A stretch of DNA of 64,000 nucleotides from contig NZ_QGGL01000002.1 in assembly GCF_003148565.1 (NCBI RefSeq), forward strand, positions 277,409 to 341,408, given 5' to 3'. The notes under the pieces were generated by a model that was not told the origin of the DNA, made no database searches, and worked only from the letters and a program-made list of their open reading frames with translations. How positions within the stretch are numbered: the first letter of the stretch is position 1; each line of letters opens with the position of its first letter. Below, piece after piece: positions 24,927-34,364 of this stretch. Source of the stretch: Tumebacillus permanentifrigoris. GTDB taxonomy: Bacteria; Bacillota; Bacilli; Tumebacillales; Tumebacillaceae. A program made the position numbers and the translations under genes.

Positions 24927-26995
24927 AGGTTGAGGTTCGAGTTCTTGGTTTGGATGAACGGCGTCTCAGACAGCGGCTTGGTGTGGCGACCACCGAGGAT
25001 CTTGATCCACACGCGCGCCGCATCGAGCACGATCAGCACGACGATCGCCATGAAGAATCCGCAGACCACAGCGTCGAGACGGTCGTTAAAAATGATCTGG
25101 TCCATCTGCGCCGTCGTCTTCGCCGGTGCCAGCAGTTTGCCAGCATCGAGCGAGGCTTGGTACTTGTCCGCATGGGAGAGGAATCCGATCTTCACATCGG
25201 TGGAGAAGATCTTCATCCAACCCGCCGTCAGCGTGGTGAGCAACAGGAACGCCAGCGGCACGACGGTGACCCAGATGTGCTTGGCCTTGCCCATTTTCAG
25301 CAGGTAGGTCGTCGCCACGGTCAGCGCGATCCCGGCCAGCATCTGGTTCGAGATCCCGAACATCGCCCACAGCGAGTTGATCCCGCCCAGCGGGTCGACG
25401 ACGCCTGCGTAGAGGAAGTACCCCCAGCCGGCGGTGATCAAGCCGGATGCCAAGATGTTGGCAAAAAAGTTATCGGTGCGACCCAGCGCCGGAACGATGT
25501 TGCCAAACAAATCTTGGAACATGAAGCGGCCGATCCGCGTGCCTGCGTCGATGGTGGTCAAGATGAACACCGCTTCGAACAGGATTGCGAAGTGATACCA
25601 GAACGCGGTCATCGCAGAACCGCCGAGGAACTTGGCGAAGATCGCCGCCATGCCGACCGCCAGCGCTGGTGCGCCACCGGTGCGGGCGAGGATCGAGTTT
25701 TCCCCGACATCCTTCGCCCATTGCGTAAGCGTTGCGGCGTCGACGGTGAAGCCGAGTTTTTGGATCGCCAATACCGCAGTGTTCACATCGGCACCGAGCA
25801 CAGCTGCCGGGGAGTTGATCGCGAAGTAGACGCCCGGTGTGAGCGCACAGGCTGCGATCAACGCCATGATCGCGACACCGGATTCCATCAACATGCCGCC
25901 GTAGCCGATCATCCGCGCATGCGATTCACGTTGGAGCATTTTCGGCGTGGTGCCAGACGATACCAGCGAGTGGAACCCGGAGATCGCCCCACAGGCGATC
26001 GTGATGAACAAGAACGGGAACAGCGGGCCTGCAAAGACCGGGCCAGAACCGTCGAGGAAGTTTGTGAACTTCGGCATGTGGATCTCCGGTCGGACGACGA
26101 GGATGCCGATAGCGAGCAGCAGGATCGTACCGACTTTTAAGAACGAGGACAGGTAGTCACGCGGTGCGAGCATCATCCAGACAGGCAGGACAGATGCGAC
26201 GAAGCCGTAGCCCATCATCAACCACGCCAACGTGGTTTTTTCATAATCGAAGTAGTGTGCGAAGGACGAATCGGCCACTTGTTGACCGAAGATAAGGGCG
26301 AGTATCAAGAGTACGAAACCGATCAATGAGCCTTCCAAGACACGACCGGGGCGTATGTAGCGCATGTAAACACCCATAAACAGCGCAATCGGAAGCGTCG
26401 CAACGATCGTGAAGGTCGCCCACGGAGAATGGAACAGGGCGTTGACGACAACCATGCCAAGCACGGCGATCAGGATGATCATGATCGCGAGCACGCCGAC
26501 CAAGGCCAGCACGCCGCCAAACGGACCGATCTCTTCCTTCGCCATCTGACCGAGCGATTTCCCGTTGCGGCGCATCGAGCCGAACAGGATGACAAAGTCT
26601 TGGACTGCACCGCCGAGCACGACGCCGACGAGAATCCAGATCATGCCCGGCAGATAGCCCATCTGTGCCGCAAGTATCGGGCCGACCAGCGGGCCAGCAC
26701 CCGCGATGGCCGCGAAGTGGTGACCGAACAACACCCACTTATTCGTAGGTACGAAGTCCTTGCCATCATTGTTGATCTCAGCAGGCGTCGCGCGTTTGTC
26801 GTCGAGCCCAAAGATCTTGTTTGCCATGAATTTCGAGTAGAAGCGATACCCGATCGCATACGTACAGAGTGCCGCGATGACGATCCAGGATGCGCTGATC
26901 GTCTCACCTGTGTTGATGGCGAGCAGTGCGAAAGCAACGCCGCCCAGTACGGAAACTGCCGTCCAGATCAGGATCGAGAGCAAGTTCTTGTTCAC
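24923..26995 (-). CDS. cstA: CstA-family pyruvate/peptide transporter
   Basis: A 690-residue polytopic inner-membrane transporter of the CstA family (carbon starvation; pyruvate or peptide uptake). Family signatures: FVPTNKWVLFGHHFAAIAGAG, GPLVGPILAAQMGYLPGMIW, GAVQDF, CGAISGFHSLVSSGTTPK, and FVLTTIDAGTRIGRFM-like DAGTRIGRFMFQDL. About 16 hydrophobic segments. The start is a GTG (MNKNLLSILIW) behind GGGGGAG; the 67-residue upstream extension of the open frame has no ribosome site. Confidence 0.95.
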   Translation of the reverse strand: MNKNLLSILIWTAVSVLGGVAFALLAINTGETISASWIVIAALCTYAIGYRFYSKFMANKIFGLDDKRATPAEINNDGKDFVPTNKWVLFGHHFAAIAGAGPLVGPILAAQMGYLPGMIWILVGVVLGGAVQDFVILFGSMRRNGKSLGQMAKEEIGPFGGVLALVGVLAIMIILIAVLGMVVVNALFHSPWATFTIVATLPIALFMGVYMRYIRPGRVLEGSLIGFVLLILALIFGQQVADSSFAHYFDYEKTTLAWLMMGYGFVASVLPVWMMLAPRDYLSSFLKVGTILLLAIGILVVRPEIHMPKFTNFLDGSGPVFAGPLFPFLFITIACGAISGFHSLVSSGTTPKMLQRESHARMIGYGGMLMESGVAIMALIAACALTPGVYFAINSPAAVLGADVNTAVLAIQKLGFTVDAATLTQWAKDVGENSILARTGGAPALAVGMAAIFAKFLGGSAMTAFWYHFAILFEAVFILTTIDAGTRIGRFMFQDLFGNIVPALGRTDNFFANILASGLITAGWGYFLYAGVVDPLGGINSLWAMFGISNQMLAGIALTVATTYLLKMGKAKHIWVTVVPLAFLLLTTLTAGWMKIFSTDVKIGFLSHADKYQASLDAGKLLAPAKTTAQMDQIIFNDRLDAVVCGFFMAIVVLIVLDAARVWIKILGGRHTKPLSETPFIQTKNSNLNL

Positions 26996-27109
26996 GTGTA
27001 GAAGCTCCCCCTTTGGTTGTAAGATGAATGGACTATGAAATCGCTTACTATTCGAATTATACGACAAGTTTGTGAATTTTTCCTTCTCTGACAACTGGAA
27101 AATGCCAGA

Positions 27110-27147
27110 AAAAAACCGACTTGCACATTGCCAAGTCGGTTCTGTTT
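27110..27147 (-). terminator. Terminator after NlpC/P60 gene
   Basis: AACCGACTTG and CAAGTCGGTT with a 7-base loop, followed by a plus-strand CTGTTT and a minus-strand TTTTTTC run. Confidence 0.85.
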
Positions 27148-27149
27148 GC

Positions 27150-27845
27150 TTATAGGTAGCTGCGTGCTCCAAGGTAACGCGGACCCCAGTAGCCATCGTG
27201 CAGGCTGTCGATCTTCACCCCATGCGATGAGGTTGCCGAGATGAACTGGTCGTTGCCGACATAGATGCCGACATGTGTCGCGCCTTCGCCATAGGTTGTG
27301 AAGAACACGAGGTCGCCCGCTTTCAATCCGTCAACACTGCCGCCACTTGCAAACATGTCGGCTGCGGTGCGCGGTACATCGATTTCGTATTGCGACATCA
27401 CGAACCCGACGAAGCCAGAGCAATCGAAGCCAGCCGCGCTACGGCCGCCCCATGCATACGGGGTACCGATATACGTTTCGGCGGTGTCGACGATCTTGCC
27501 ACCTGCGGTCGAGCCTTTGGCTGCACGGACTTTCGCAGCCTCCGCTTGGATCGCCGGGCCCGTTTGCACGCCAACCTTGCCATTGATTTCAATGTCGTGG
27601 TCATGCTGGAATGCTTTGACGGCATCTGCGGTAATTTCACCGTAGTAGCCGGTATTTTGCGAGTATGTAAAATAACCGAGCAGGCGAAGATCAGCCTGCA
27701 GTTGTTGCACGTCTGAGCCACTCGAACCGATGGTGAGGACATTCGTTTGCCCGTACGAAACAGCCGCATGAGCGTGCGAGATGGACAACGACGGCGCGAC
27801 AAATACAGTTGCAGCAATCAAAAAGGCTTGTACAATACGTTTCAA
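27150..27845 (-). CDS. Secreted NlpC/P60 peptidoglycan endopeptidase
   Basis: A 231-residue cell-wall hydrolase. Signal peptide: MKRIVQAFLIAATVFVAPSLSISHAHA (cut near 28). A peptidoglycan-binding repeat follows (SSGSDVQQLQADLRLLGYFTYSQ). The C-terminal NlpC/P60 domain has the catalytic Cys in GFDCSGFVGFV, the His in GATHVGIYVG and the third residue in TSSHGVKI. It cuts the stem peptide between D-Glu and the diamino acid in relatives. The start is a TTG, 10 bases after GGGAGG. Controlled by the c-di-AMP riboswitch just upstream, a usual link for cell-wall hydrolases. Confidence 0.93.
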   Translation of the reverse strand: MKRIVQAFLIAATVFVAPSLSISHAHAAVSYGQTNVLTIGSSGSDVQQLQADLRLLGYFTYSQNTGYYGEITADAVKAFQHDHDIEINGKVGVQTGPAIQAEAAKVRAAKGSTAGGKIVDTAETYIGTPYAWGGRSAAGFDCSGFVGFVMSQYEIDVPRTAADMFASGGSVDGLKAGDLVFFTTYGEGATHVGIYVGNDQFISATSSHGVKIDSLHDGYWGPRYLGARSYL

Positions 27846-27854
27846 ATTCAGTCT

Positions 27855-27978
27855 TCCTCCCTACGCGGCCTCCGAGGTTAGTTGACGGGTTCGGGTTGAG
27901 AGTAACCCTACCGCTAGGATCAGCGGATTCACCCCAAGGGAAAATAGTCCCCCGTACTGGTTTTTGAACCAGATTCGG
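27855..27978 (-). promoter_or_regulatory. c-di-AMP riboswitch (ydaO/yuaA)
   Basis: The minus-strand leader contains the conserved ydaO elements in order: GGGGTGAATC, GCGGTAGGGTTAC, CCCGAACCCGTCA, GCTAACCTCGGAGGC-like CTAACCTCGGAGGC. It ends 20 bases upstream of the hydrolase start. The family binds cyclic-di-AMP and usually turns expression off. A terminator stem within it was not obvious, so control could be at translation or through an alternative fold. Confidence 0.9.
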
Positions 27979-27997
27979 CCAATTTCGACATGTTGAA

Positions 27998-28026
27998 AGT
28001 CTAGCATACAAATTGTCAGAAAGCAA
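27998..28026 (-). promoter_or_regulatory. Candidate promoter of the riboswitch-hydrolase unit
   Basis: On the minus strand TTGCTT (28021-28026), 17 bases, then TAGACT (27998-28003), about 20 bases before the riboswitch begins. Confidence 0.5.
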
Positions 28027-28089
28027 CGAAATGAGAGATTTCGTATAAAAAGAAGTACGCCTTGGCATGGTAAAAACGGGGTGATTCAT

Positions 28090-28632
28090 GTGAGTCTACT
28101 AGAGGCTATTGCGACCATGATAAAAAATGCTGCCAGCGATGATGATCCAAAAGCGCCCTTGCACGTCGGTGAGGTGATGGCACTCTGGACGTATCTTGCA
28201 TTTAATCAAGAATCTAAAATGTACATTCAAGTTGCCTTGAACACCACGACAGATGAGGAATTGCGCCACGCCCTGCACGATTGCTTGAAAATCAACAACA
28301 AGCATGGGCAAAGGGTTCGCGAACTTTTACTGAGCGCGGGGGTCCCGTTGCCGCCCCCATCTGAGGAAAAGCCGCACTCGGACAGCACCGCGATCCCGCA
28401 TGGTGTCAAACTCACCGACTACGAGATCGCCAATGGGCTTGCCGTGAAAGCGACCACTGCGGTCGTCATGCTGGCCTCCAGTGCGGCGGAGACCGTTCGC
28501 AATGACATCGGGATGATGTTTGTGGAAATGCAGTCGGAATCTTTTATCTCTGCGTTCCTCCTCAAAAACCTGCTGCGCAAACACGGCTGGTTGAAAGTGC
28601 CCCCCTACTATGTCGCGCCGGGCCAGCCGTAA
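28090..28632 (+). CDS. DUF3231 family protein
   Basis: A 180-residue, mostly helical soluble protein. It resembles the DUF3231 family of spore-formers, with two repeated four-helix, ferritin-like units (LHVGEVMALWTYLAFNQE ... VKLTDYEIANGLAVKATT). The chosen GTG (MSLLEAIATM) follows CGGGGTGATTCAT; another GTG three codons upstream overlaps that site. Divergent from the riboswitch-hydrolase unit. The function of the family is unknown; some members are related to spore coat protein CotF. Confidence 0.78.
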   Translation: MSLLEAIATMIKNAASDDDPKAPLHVGEVMALWTYLAFNQESKMYIQVALNTTTDEELRHALHDCLKINNKHGQRVRELLLSAGVPLPPPSEEKPHSDSTAIPHGVKLTDYEIANGLAVKATTAVVMLASSAAETVRNDIGMMFVEMQSESFISAFLLKNLLRKHGWLKVPPYYVAPGQP

Positions 28633-28633
28633 C

Positions 28634-28676
28634 GCAAAAATCTCTCATCCTCGCAGGAGGAATGAGAGATTTTTTA
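28634..28676. terminator. Bidirectional terminator between convergent genes
   Basis: AAATCTCTCATCCTC pairs with GAGGAATGAGAGATTT; A/T runs on both sides serve the DUF3231 gene and the PTS operon. Confidence 0.9.
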
Positions 28677-30005
28677 TGCCTCGGCCAGCAATCGGCGTTC
28701 ATAGAGCTTGAAGAACGGGTAGTAGATCAAACTGGCGATCACGAGGTCGATTCCTTGCAAGAGCATTCCACGCCACGATCCATCGGCCAAAAAGCCGCCG
28801 AGCAAGACAGGCATCGTCAATGGCGGTTGTACCGTCGCTACCGGGACGAGCCCAGTGTGCATCGCGAGGTAGTTCAGTGTGACGATCACCGTCGGCGCGA
28901 GCAAAAAGGGAATCGCCATCAGCGGGTTCAACGCAATCGGTACGCCAAACACAATCGGCTCGTTGATGTTGAACAGCCCCGGAACCAGAGCGACCCGCCC
29001 CACCTGCTTGAGTTGCAGGGCTTTGGAGCGCAACAGCATGAAGACCAGCGGCAACGTCGCCCCCGAGCCGCCTAAGTGCGCATACATATGAAAAAACGGC
29101 TCGCTCACGATGTGCGTCGCCGGCTCTCCTACCCCTAGCGCAGCGATGTTCGCCCCAAGGTTGTTCTGCCAGAGCGGGTAGGCGACAGACGACACGACGT
29201 TCATGCCGTGGATGCCGACTACCCAAAGCAACATCATCAGCAGAATTTGCAAGATTGCTGAGGGCAAGGTGTCGGACGCTTGTACGAGAAAACTCAATTT
29301 CGCCATCACGATCTGCGGCATCGTCAACGCCGTGTTCGGGTCGAGCGGCTGTGGTGAAAAGGTAGTCGTCGCCCACCATTCGAGCAAAAACGCCCCCCCG
29401 ACAGCGAGAAAGGCGGGGATCATCATCTCAAACGAGCGTGCCACATTCGGTGGAACGGCCGGCGGCATCTTGATCACGAAGCCACGCCGCAGCAGAAAGG
29501 CGTTCAGCTCCGCCACCCCGATGCCCGTCAAGATCGCAACGAAGAGCCCGATGGCCCCGAGATTGTCCAGAAAGCGGTCGAGCGTCAGCGCTTGCAAGCC
29601 GACGAGATGCCCGTTCTCCCGCACGCCGACTGGCAAGCAGAACACCAACAGCGTCGCCATCGCCATCAGCCCGATACGCCCGCCGTCGATCTTGTAGTGC
29701 TTGGCGAGGCTCTCCGCAACTCCGTAACATACCCAGAGCGCGATCAGTCCGAACGTGAACTGAAAGGGGATCATCAGCATCGGGCGCGCCTCGATCAGCC
29801 ATTCGTTGACAGACCCCAACACGCCTGCGTGCAGATCAGCAGGCAACGGAGGAATCGCCAATATCAAGAAAATCGAGCCGACGATGATCATCGGCAACGC
29901 GCTGCCAATAAATGCGTTGCGAATCGCCTGCATGTAGCGATTCTCCACCACCCGCATCGTGACGGGTAACAGGGTTCGTTCCATATAGAGCAAGAGTTTT
30001 TCCAT
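28674..30005 (-). CDS. PTS sugar transporter IIC, lactose/cellobiose family
   Basis: A 443-residue membrane component that moves and presents the sugar for phosphorylation. It has about ten hydrophobic segments, with family features near GSALPMIIVGSIFLIL, WVVGIHGMNVVSS and GLFNINEPIVFGVPIALNPLM (the NEP motif of EIIC-Lac/CelB types). Last gene of the run that starts with the ABC importer. IIB lies directly upstream (6-base gap). No IIA gene is found in the window. Confidence 0.92.
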   Translation of the reverse strand: MEKLLLYMERTLLPVTMRVVENRYMQAIRNAFIGSALPMIIVGSIFLILAIPPLPADLHAGVLGSVNEWLIEARPMLMIPFQFTFGLIALWVCYGVAESLAKHYKIDGGRIGLMAMATLLVFCLPVGVRENGHLVGLQALTLDRFLDNLGAIGLFVAILTGIGVAELNAFLLRRGFVIKMPPAVPPNVARSFEMMIPAFLAVGGAFLLEWWATTTFSPQPLDPNTALTMPQIVMAKLSFLVQASDTLPSAILQILLMMLLWVVGIHGMNVVSSVAYPLWQNNLGANIAALGVGEPATHIVSEPFFHMYAHLGGSGATLPLVFMLLRSKALQLKQVGRVALVPGLFNINEPIVFGVPIALNPLMAIPFLLAPTVIVTLNYLAMHTGLVPVATVQPPLTMPVLLGGFLADGSWRGMLLQGIDLVIASLIYYPFFKLYERRLLAEA

Positions 30006-30011
30006 GCCGTT

Positions 30012-30314
30012 TTACGCTCCTTGCTCGAGGAGGGCCAGCGCTTGTCGCAAGGCTGCTGCTCCATCAGCGAGCGCATAGGTTCGGCCCTCGATCACACCAG
30101 CCGGTCGCCCGTGCGAATGGATGGTCGGCAATAGGTAGCGCACTTGCGGGGCCACGAGGAATACGTCTGTTTCTTCTGCGATGTCGGGTACTTCGCTGCT
30201 GCCTACGGCGCGCACTTGCACCGGCGCGCCGATCTCCTTCGCCGCGCTCTCCATCGAATGGACGAGCAACGATGTGGAAAGTCCGTAGGAGCAGACCAGC
30301 ACGATCTTGTTCAT
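30012..30314 (-). CDS. PTS sugar transporter IIB, lactose/cellobiose family
   Basis: A 100-residue cytosolic phosphocarrier. The phosphorylated Cys is Cys8 in IVLVCSYGLSTSLL, the usual C-S-x-G-x-S-T loop; APQVRYLLPTI fits the CelA-type fold. The ATG overlaps the stop of the sigma-54 activator gene (ATGA) and lies behind GGAGGTGCGAGG. It would pass phosphate from a IIA, which must come from elsewhere, to the sugar bound by IIC. Confidence 0.93.
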   Translation of the reverse strand: MNKIVLVCSYGLSTSLLVHSMESAAKEIGAPVQVRAVGSSEVPDIAEETDVFLVAPQVRYLLPTIHSHGRPAGVIEGRTYALADGAAALRQALALLEQGA

Positions 30315-33175
30315 CCTCGCACCTCCTCTCCTTGCGCCAACAATCTCCACAGATGCCCCAACTCACAGGCGGGCACTTCGATGTCGAGCGCTTCGCTCAC
30401 CTCACGAAGCGCTTCGAGGATCTGCTCTCCACCGGCCAGCGGCGGCGGCAATTCGCCGCGTGCTTCCGTCGGCCACATCCCGCGCCACAAGCGATGTTCG
30501 ATCGCCATGACGAGATGCATCGTGATCCCAATCTGCAAATCGATATCCAATTCACGTTCCCAGGTCTCGCTGAGTTTTTCCAACGCCTTGACGATCTCCG
30601 GTACGAGGAAGTACGGATTGACCCGACGCACCGTGCGGCGCAACGTCTCGATCAACGCTTCCCAGACCGGTGTCTGGGGAGTATCCCCTGCTCGCCATTG
30701 CATCGTCGCCCCGATCAGATGCGAGAGGCGGCGCAATCCAACACCTGTCAGAATCTCCTGTGCGGAGACGAACGGCACGCCCTCCAAGTTCGGATTGAGC
30801 GTTCCGACAACCGCCAACAGCGGCCCGTCGCCCACCAACTTGCGCATCCGCTCTGGCGTCTCCTCCAAGGAGGCGATCGACACCGGCACGATCTGCAATT
30901 CAAAGTCTTCCGGCAAGACCATGCGTTCCTCCAAGATCGCTTTCAATTGCATCGCTGACCCTTGACCGGTCACACAGACCACCGGCAACACACCTCGACG
31001 GCGACCGCCTGCATCTGTGTAGGTTGCGACGTCACCCAAACTGCGTTGCATCAGTGAGTTGTGCAACGACTCCAAGGTCGTCCCGGGGGCAAAAGCGGCC
31101 CGCCGCACCGCGTCCACCACCATGCGAGTCGTCAAGTTCGGCATCGTGCGCACGGGAATCGTCGTATGAGCTTGCACCCACTCACCCGCGCCGAGCAGAT
31201 CGCCCATGTCCACGAGCAAGAGCACGCCCTTGCCCTCGTCCGCGGCTTCTGTCAGTTGCGCCAAGCGCTCTCTCGCATCGGTTGGTTGCATCGAGAGCGG
31301 CACGTTGAAGGCCACCCCATGTGCAGTTCCGAGCAACTGCTGGGCTGTCTCCAACATCGACGTGGCGGTTGATGCCCCGTGTGCAGCGACGACCACCCCG
31401 ACACGAGCAAACTGCGGCGTCTCCTCTGCGGAAGCCAGCATCGTCGCCAGAAACCCAACTTCGTTCTCCGGCAACTGAATGCTTGTTCGATTGGCAAAAA
31501 AGTTCACCATCTCTCCCGCCGTCCGGTACTCCTCTGGCGATTCGAGATAGAGATTGGCGAGCCCTGGACTTTGCAGGGTCGATCCCGATCCGTAGCGATC
31601 GACGGCGGCGCGCATGTGCAAGGCCGCACCGAACACCGTCTGCGAGGAAAACACGCGCTCCAACAGGCGCGAGGCGAGGTCGAACATCTCCTCCACCACT
31701 TGCAGGAACTCCTCGCCAACCATTCGCGCCAACTCGTGACGACGGGATTCGAACTGTCGAGACACGCGTTGCAGGAAGCGACGGAAGTACACATCGATCT
31801 CCCCGGACAAGACCCGGTTGATTTCCTCCTCGTTCAACCCGCGTCGCCGCAGTTCCACCGCTTGTTGCTCCAGCATTTCATAGACGCTGTCATCGTGCTC
31901 AGGCGGCTGCCCTCGCCCTTCCTGACCGTGCAGCAAAAGCCCCTTCGGTGCATTTTGCAACAGTCGATCCAGTTCCGGCTTGCGGTCGGGAATTTTCAAC
32001 AGCCCCCGATAGACATGGTCGGAGGCGTTTTCCAGCGCGACTTTGAGCAGGTTGGCGTTCTCCTCCTGCATCTGCGAAAGGAACGCGCGCGCACAGAGCA
32101 GTTGGATCTCGCTCTTGAGCTGCCCGACATTCGCAGGGCAGTCAAACAGCAGCAACGCCTTGAGCACATCGGGCGCAATGTAGAACGGACGTTGTACCCG
32201 GGTGCTCTCCTGCATGAACAGGAAGTGGATCAGTCCGAAGCGTTCCTCCAAGGTACGCTCCTCCAGCGATGGGATGCCGATCCACATCGGGATACGGCGC
32301 ACGAAGGTCAGCAACAGACTGGACTGCACATTCTCCGTGGTCGCTGCGATCAAGCGAATTTTGGCCTGTCGTACCGTGTCCGACTCCCCCAGCCGCCGGA
32401 AGACCCCGCGATCGAGCAAGGTGAACAGCATCTCCTGTCCTTCTGGCGGCAGACGATGGACCTCGTCGAGGAACAGCACGCCCCCGTCCGCTTTTTCCAC
32501 CAACCCGGCGCGGTCGCGATCGGCTCCCGTATACGCGCCTTTTTCCACCCCGAACAGTTGTGCGAGCAACAAGTGCGGGTTGTGTGCATAATCGGCGCAG
32601 TTGAAGGCGACAAAGGGAGCGCCCTCCGGCAGGCGCTCCGTCTCGACGGCGAAGCGATACATGCAATCAGCGAACAGTGTTTTCCCTACACCGGTCGGTC
32701 CGGTCAACAGGGTGTGCAAACCGTCTGGCGGGTAGAGGATCGCCGCTTTGGCGAGTTCGATCGGTTTTTGTAACGTGCCGTCCTGACCTTGGAGCGCATC
32801 AAACGCCGAGCGGCGCGTCAGCAGCGTCTGACCTGCACGCTTGGAGACGGTTTTGCACAGCCGCGAGACGATGTCAGCAAAACTGGCCCACGAGCCGTAT
32901 TCATGAGCAATCTGCCCGCGCGCCCCTTCCCCCAAGCGTTCAAGCAGGCCTGCATAGGAAAAAAACAAGACCGGCTTGCCACCGATCTTGATCGCTTTCT
33001 TCTCTGCAACCAGTCCGTTTAAATCCCGGCTCGCGTTGCTGCGGTCGATACCCAAGCGTTCTCCTATTGCTTCGGCGGTCAAACCTTGCGTGAGCTTCGG
33101 GCTGATTGCCTCGAGGTCGAAGTGTTGAGTTGTCCAATCGTAGAGCTGAACGTTCACGCGTTGCTGACGCTTCAT
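30311..33175 (-). CDS. LevR-type sigma-54 transcriptional activator with PTS domains
   Basis: A 954-residue activator. In order: an N-terminal winged helix (about 30-65); a sigma-54 AAA+ domain with Walker A GPTGVGKT (159-166), the sigma-54 contact loop GAYTGA (213-218) and Walker B GGVLFLDE (231-238); PRD1 with His520; an EIIA-Man-like domain with the phospho-His in VAAHGAS (His599); an EIIB-Gat-like domain with Cys734 (VCVTGQGS); and PRD2 near His887. Phosphorylation by the PTS of such proteins reports sugar flow and sets activity. ATG (MKRQQRVN) after GAGGAGAACCCC. Embedded between the ABC and PTS genes, so probably auto-activating. Confidence 0.95.
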   Translation of the reverse strand: MKRQQRVNVQLYDWTTQHFDLEAISPKLTQGLTAEAIGERLGIDRSNASRDLNGLVAEKKAIKIGGKPVLFFSYAGLLERLGEGARGQIAHEYGSWASFADIVSRLCKTVSKRAGQTLLTRRSAFDALQGQDGTLQKPIELAKAAILYPPDGLHTLLTGPTGVGKTLFADCMYRFAVETERLPEGAPFVAFNCADYAHNPHLLLAQLFGVEKGAYTGADRDRAGLVEKADGGVLFLDEVHRLPPEGQEMLFTLLDRGVFRRLGESDTVRQAKIRLIAATTENVQSSLLLTFVRRIPMWIGIPSLEERTLEERFGLIHFLFMQESTRVQRPFYIAPDVLKALLLFDCPANVGQLKSEIQLLCARAFLSQMQEENANLLKVALENASDHVYRGLLKIPDRKPELDRLLQNAPKGLLLHGQEGRGQPPEHDDSVYEMLEQQAVELRRRGLNEEEINRVLSGEIDVYFRRFLQRVSRQFESRRHELARMVGEEFLQVVEEMFDLASRLLERVFSSQTVFGAALHMRAAVDRYGSGSTLQSPGLANLYLESPEEYRTAGEMVNFFANRTSIQLPENEVGFLATMLASAEETPQFARVGVVVAAHGASTATSMLETAQQLLGTAHGVAFNVPLSMQPTDARERLAQLTEAADEGKGVLLLVDMGDLLGAGEWVQAHTTIPVRTMPNLTTRMVVDAVRRAAFAPGTTLESLHNSLMQRSLGDVATYTDAGGRRRGVLPVVCVTGQGSAMQLKAILEERMVLPEDFELQIVPVSIASLEETPERMRKLVGDGPLLAVVGTLNPNLEGVPFVSAQEILTGVGLRRLSHLIGATMQWRAGDTPQTPVWEALIETLRRTVRRVNPYFLVPEIVKALEKLSETWERELDIDLQIGITMHLVMAIEHRLWRGMWPTEARGELPPPLAGGEQILEALREVSEALDIEVPACELGHLWRLLAQGEEVRG

Positions 33176-33224
33176 GGGGTTCTCCTCGGTCTGTTTTCTA
33201 TCGTTCCATGATACCACGGACAGC

Positions 33225-34361
33225 TTATTTTTGTTGCTTGTTTTTCATGTCGAGCAGTACGGCTGCGATGATGATCAACCCTTTGAAAATGAACTGGAAG
33301 TACGGGTTGACATTGGCGAGAATCAGGATGTTGTTCAAGATTCCGATGATGAACGCCCCGATCATCGCGCCCCCGATCGTCCCAAATCCACCTGCCAGCG
33401 AGGTGCCGCCGATAACCGCTGCTGCCACCGCATCGAGTTCGAACATGTTCCCGCCGTTCGGGTCGGCCGAACCGACGCGAGTGGTCATGATGATCCCGGC
33501 GATCGCCGCGAGCACAGAGGAGGTCACATAGACTTTGACGAGGTTTTTCTTGACGTTGACCCCGGAGAGGTAGGCCGCTTTGGCGTTGCCACCGATCGCG
33601 TAGAGGTAACGGCCGAACGTAGTCTGAGTCAACACCCAGATGCCCCAGAGCACGATCACCGCGAACACCAACACGAGGTACGGCACGCCTTGGTAGCTCA
33701 GGTACGCCCACGAGAACAGACCGATGCCTGCCAACGAGAGGACAAACGAGATCACCGACTCCAGATTGAAACTCTTTTGCCGCATCGCCTTGAAGCCGAC
33801 AAACGCGACGAACAGCGCAATCAGACCGAGCAGCACGGCGGAGAGATTGACGGAGAGAAACCCGGTGCCGAGCTGTTCATAGAACTTGTTTTCATTCAGC
33901 GAAACCGCCGCACCATTGGAGAGATACAGCGCGAAGCCGCGGGCGATCGTCATCATCCCGAGCGTCACGATGAACGGTGGGATGTTGAATCTGGAGATAA
34001 AAAGTGCGTTCCAAAGACCGATGATGATCCCGGTTGCAAGCGTTGCCAAGATCGCCGGCACCACCCCATAGCCTTGGGTCATGCCGAGGACGACCCCGGT
34101 GAGGCCGACAACAGATCCGACGCCGAGATCGATCCCGCCGGTCAGGATGACCATCGTCATGCCGACCGCGAGGATGCCGTTGACCGCGATCTGCAAGGTA
34201 ATGTTGGTTAAGTTCTGCGGTTGTACGAAGTATTCGGAGACGAAATTTGCGATGATGAACAGCACAGCCAGCGCGATCAGTGTGCTGTAGCGGTTGATCA
34301 GTTGACGCACATTCAGGCCGCTGCTGACCGTTTCCTGCTGCAGCGGAGTTGCGGTTTTCAT
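33225..34361 (-). CDS. Sugar ABC transporter permease (XylH/RbsC family)
   Basis: A 378-residue membrane subunit of a CUT2-class sugar importer. Hydrophobic segments throughout; the family region GGIDLGVGSVVGLTGVVLGM and the C-terminal signature ANAKAAYLSGVN-like GGNAKAAYLSGVNVKKN, plus GGTSLAGGFGTIGGAMIGA, are present. The long form with about ten segments is typical of xylose/multiple-sugar permeases rather than the shorter ribose ones. It lies 3 bases downstream of the ATPase gene; 49 bases without a terminator separate it from the activator gene. Confidence 0.93.
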   Translation of the reverse strand: MKTATPLQQETVSSGLNVRQLINRYSTLIALAVLFIIANFVSEYFVQPQNLTNITLQIAVNGILAVGMTMVILTGGIDLGVGSVVGLTGVVLGMTQGYGVVPAILATLATGIIIGLWNALFISRFNIPPFIVTLGMMTIARGFALYLSNGAAVSLNENKFYEQLGTGFLSVNLSAVLLGLIALFVAFVGFKAMRQKSFNLESVISFVLSLAGIGLFSWAYLSYQGVPYLVLVFAVIVLWGIWVLTQTTFGRYLYAIGGNAKAAYLSGVNVKKNLVKVYVTSSVLAAIAGIIMTTRVGSADPNGGNMFELDAVAAAVIGGTSLAGGFGTIGGAMIGAFIIGILNNILILANVNPYFQFIFKGLIIIAAVLLDMKNKQQK

Positions 34362-34364
34362 AGT

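Noticed and set aside
31379..32773. A 464-residue plus-strand frame opposite the LevR-type activator.
   Set aside because: Shadow of a clearly assigned gene; no ribosome site.
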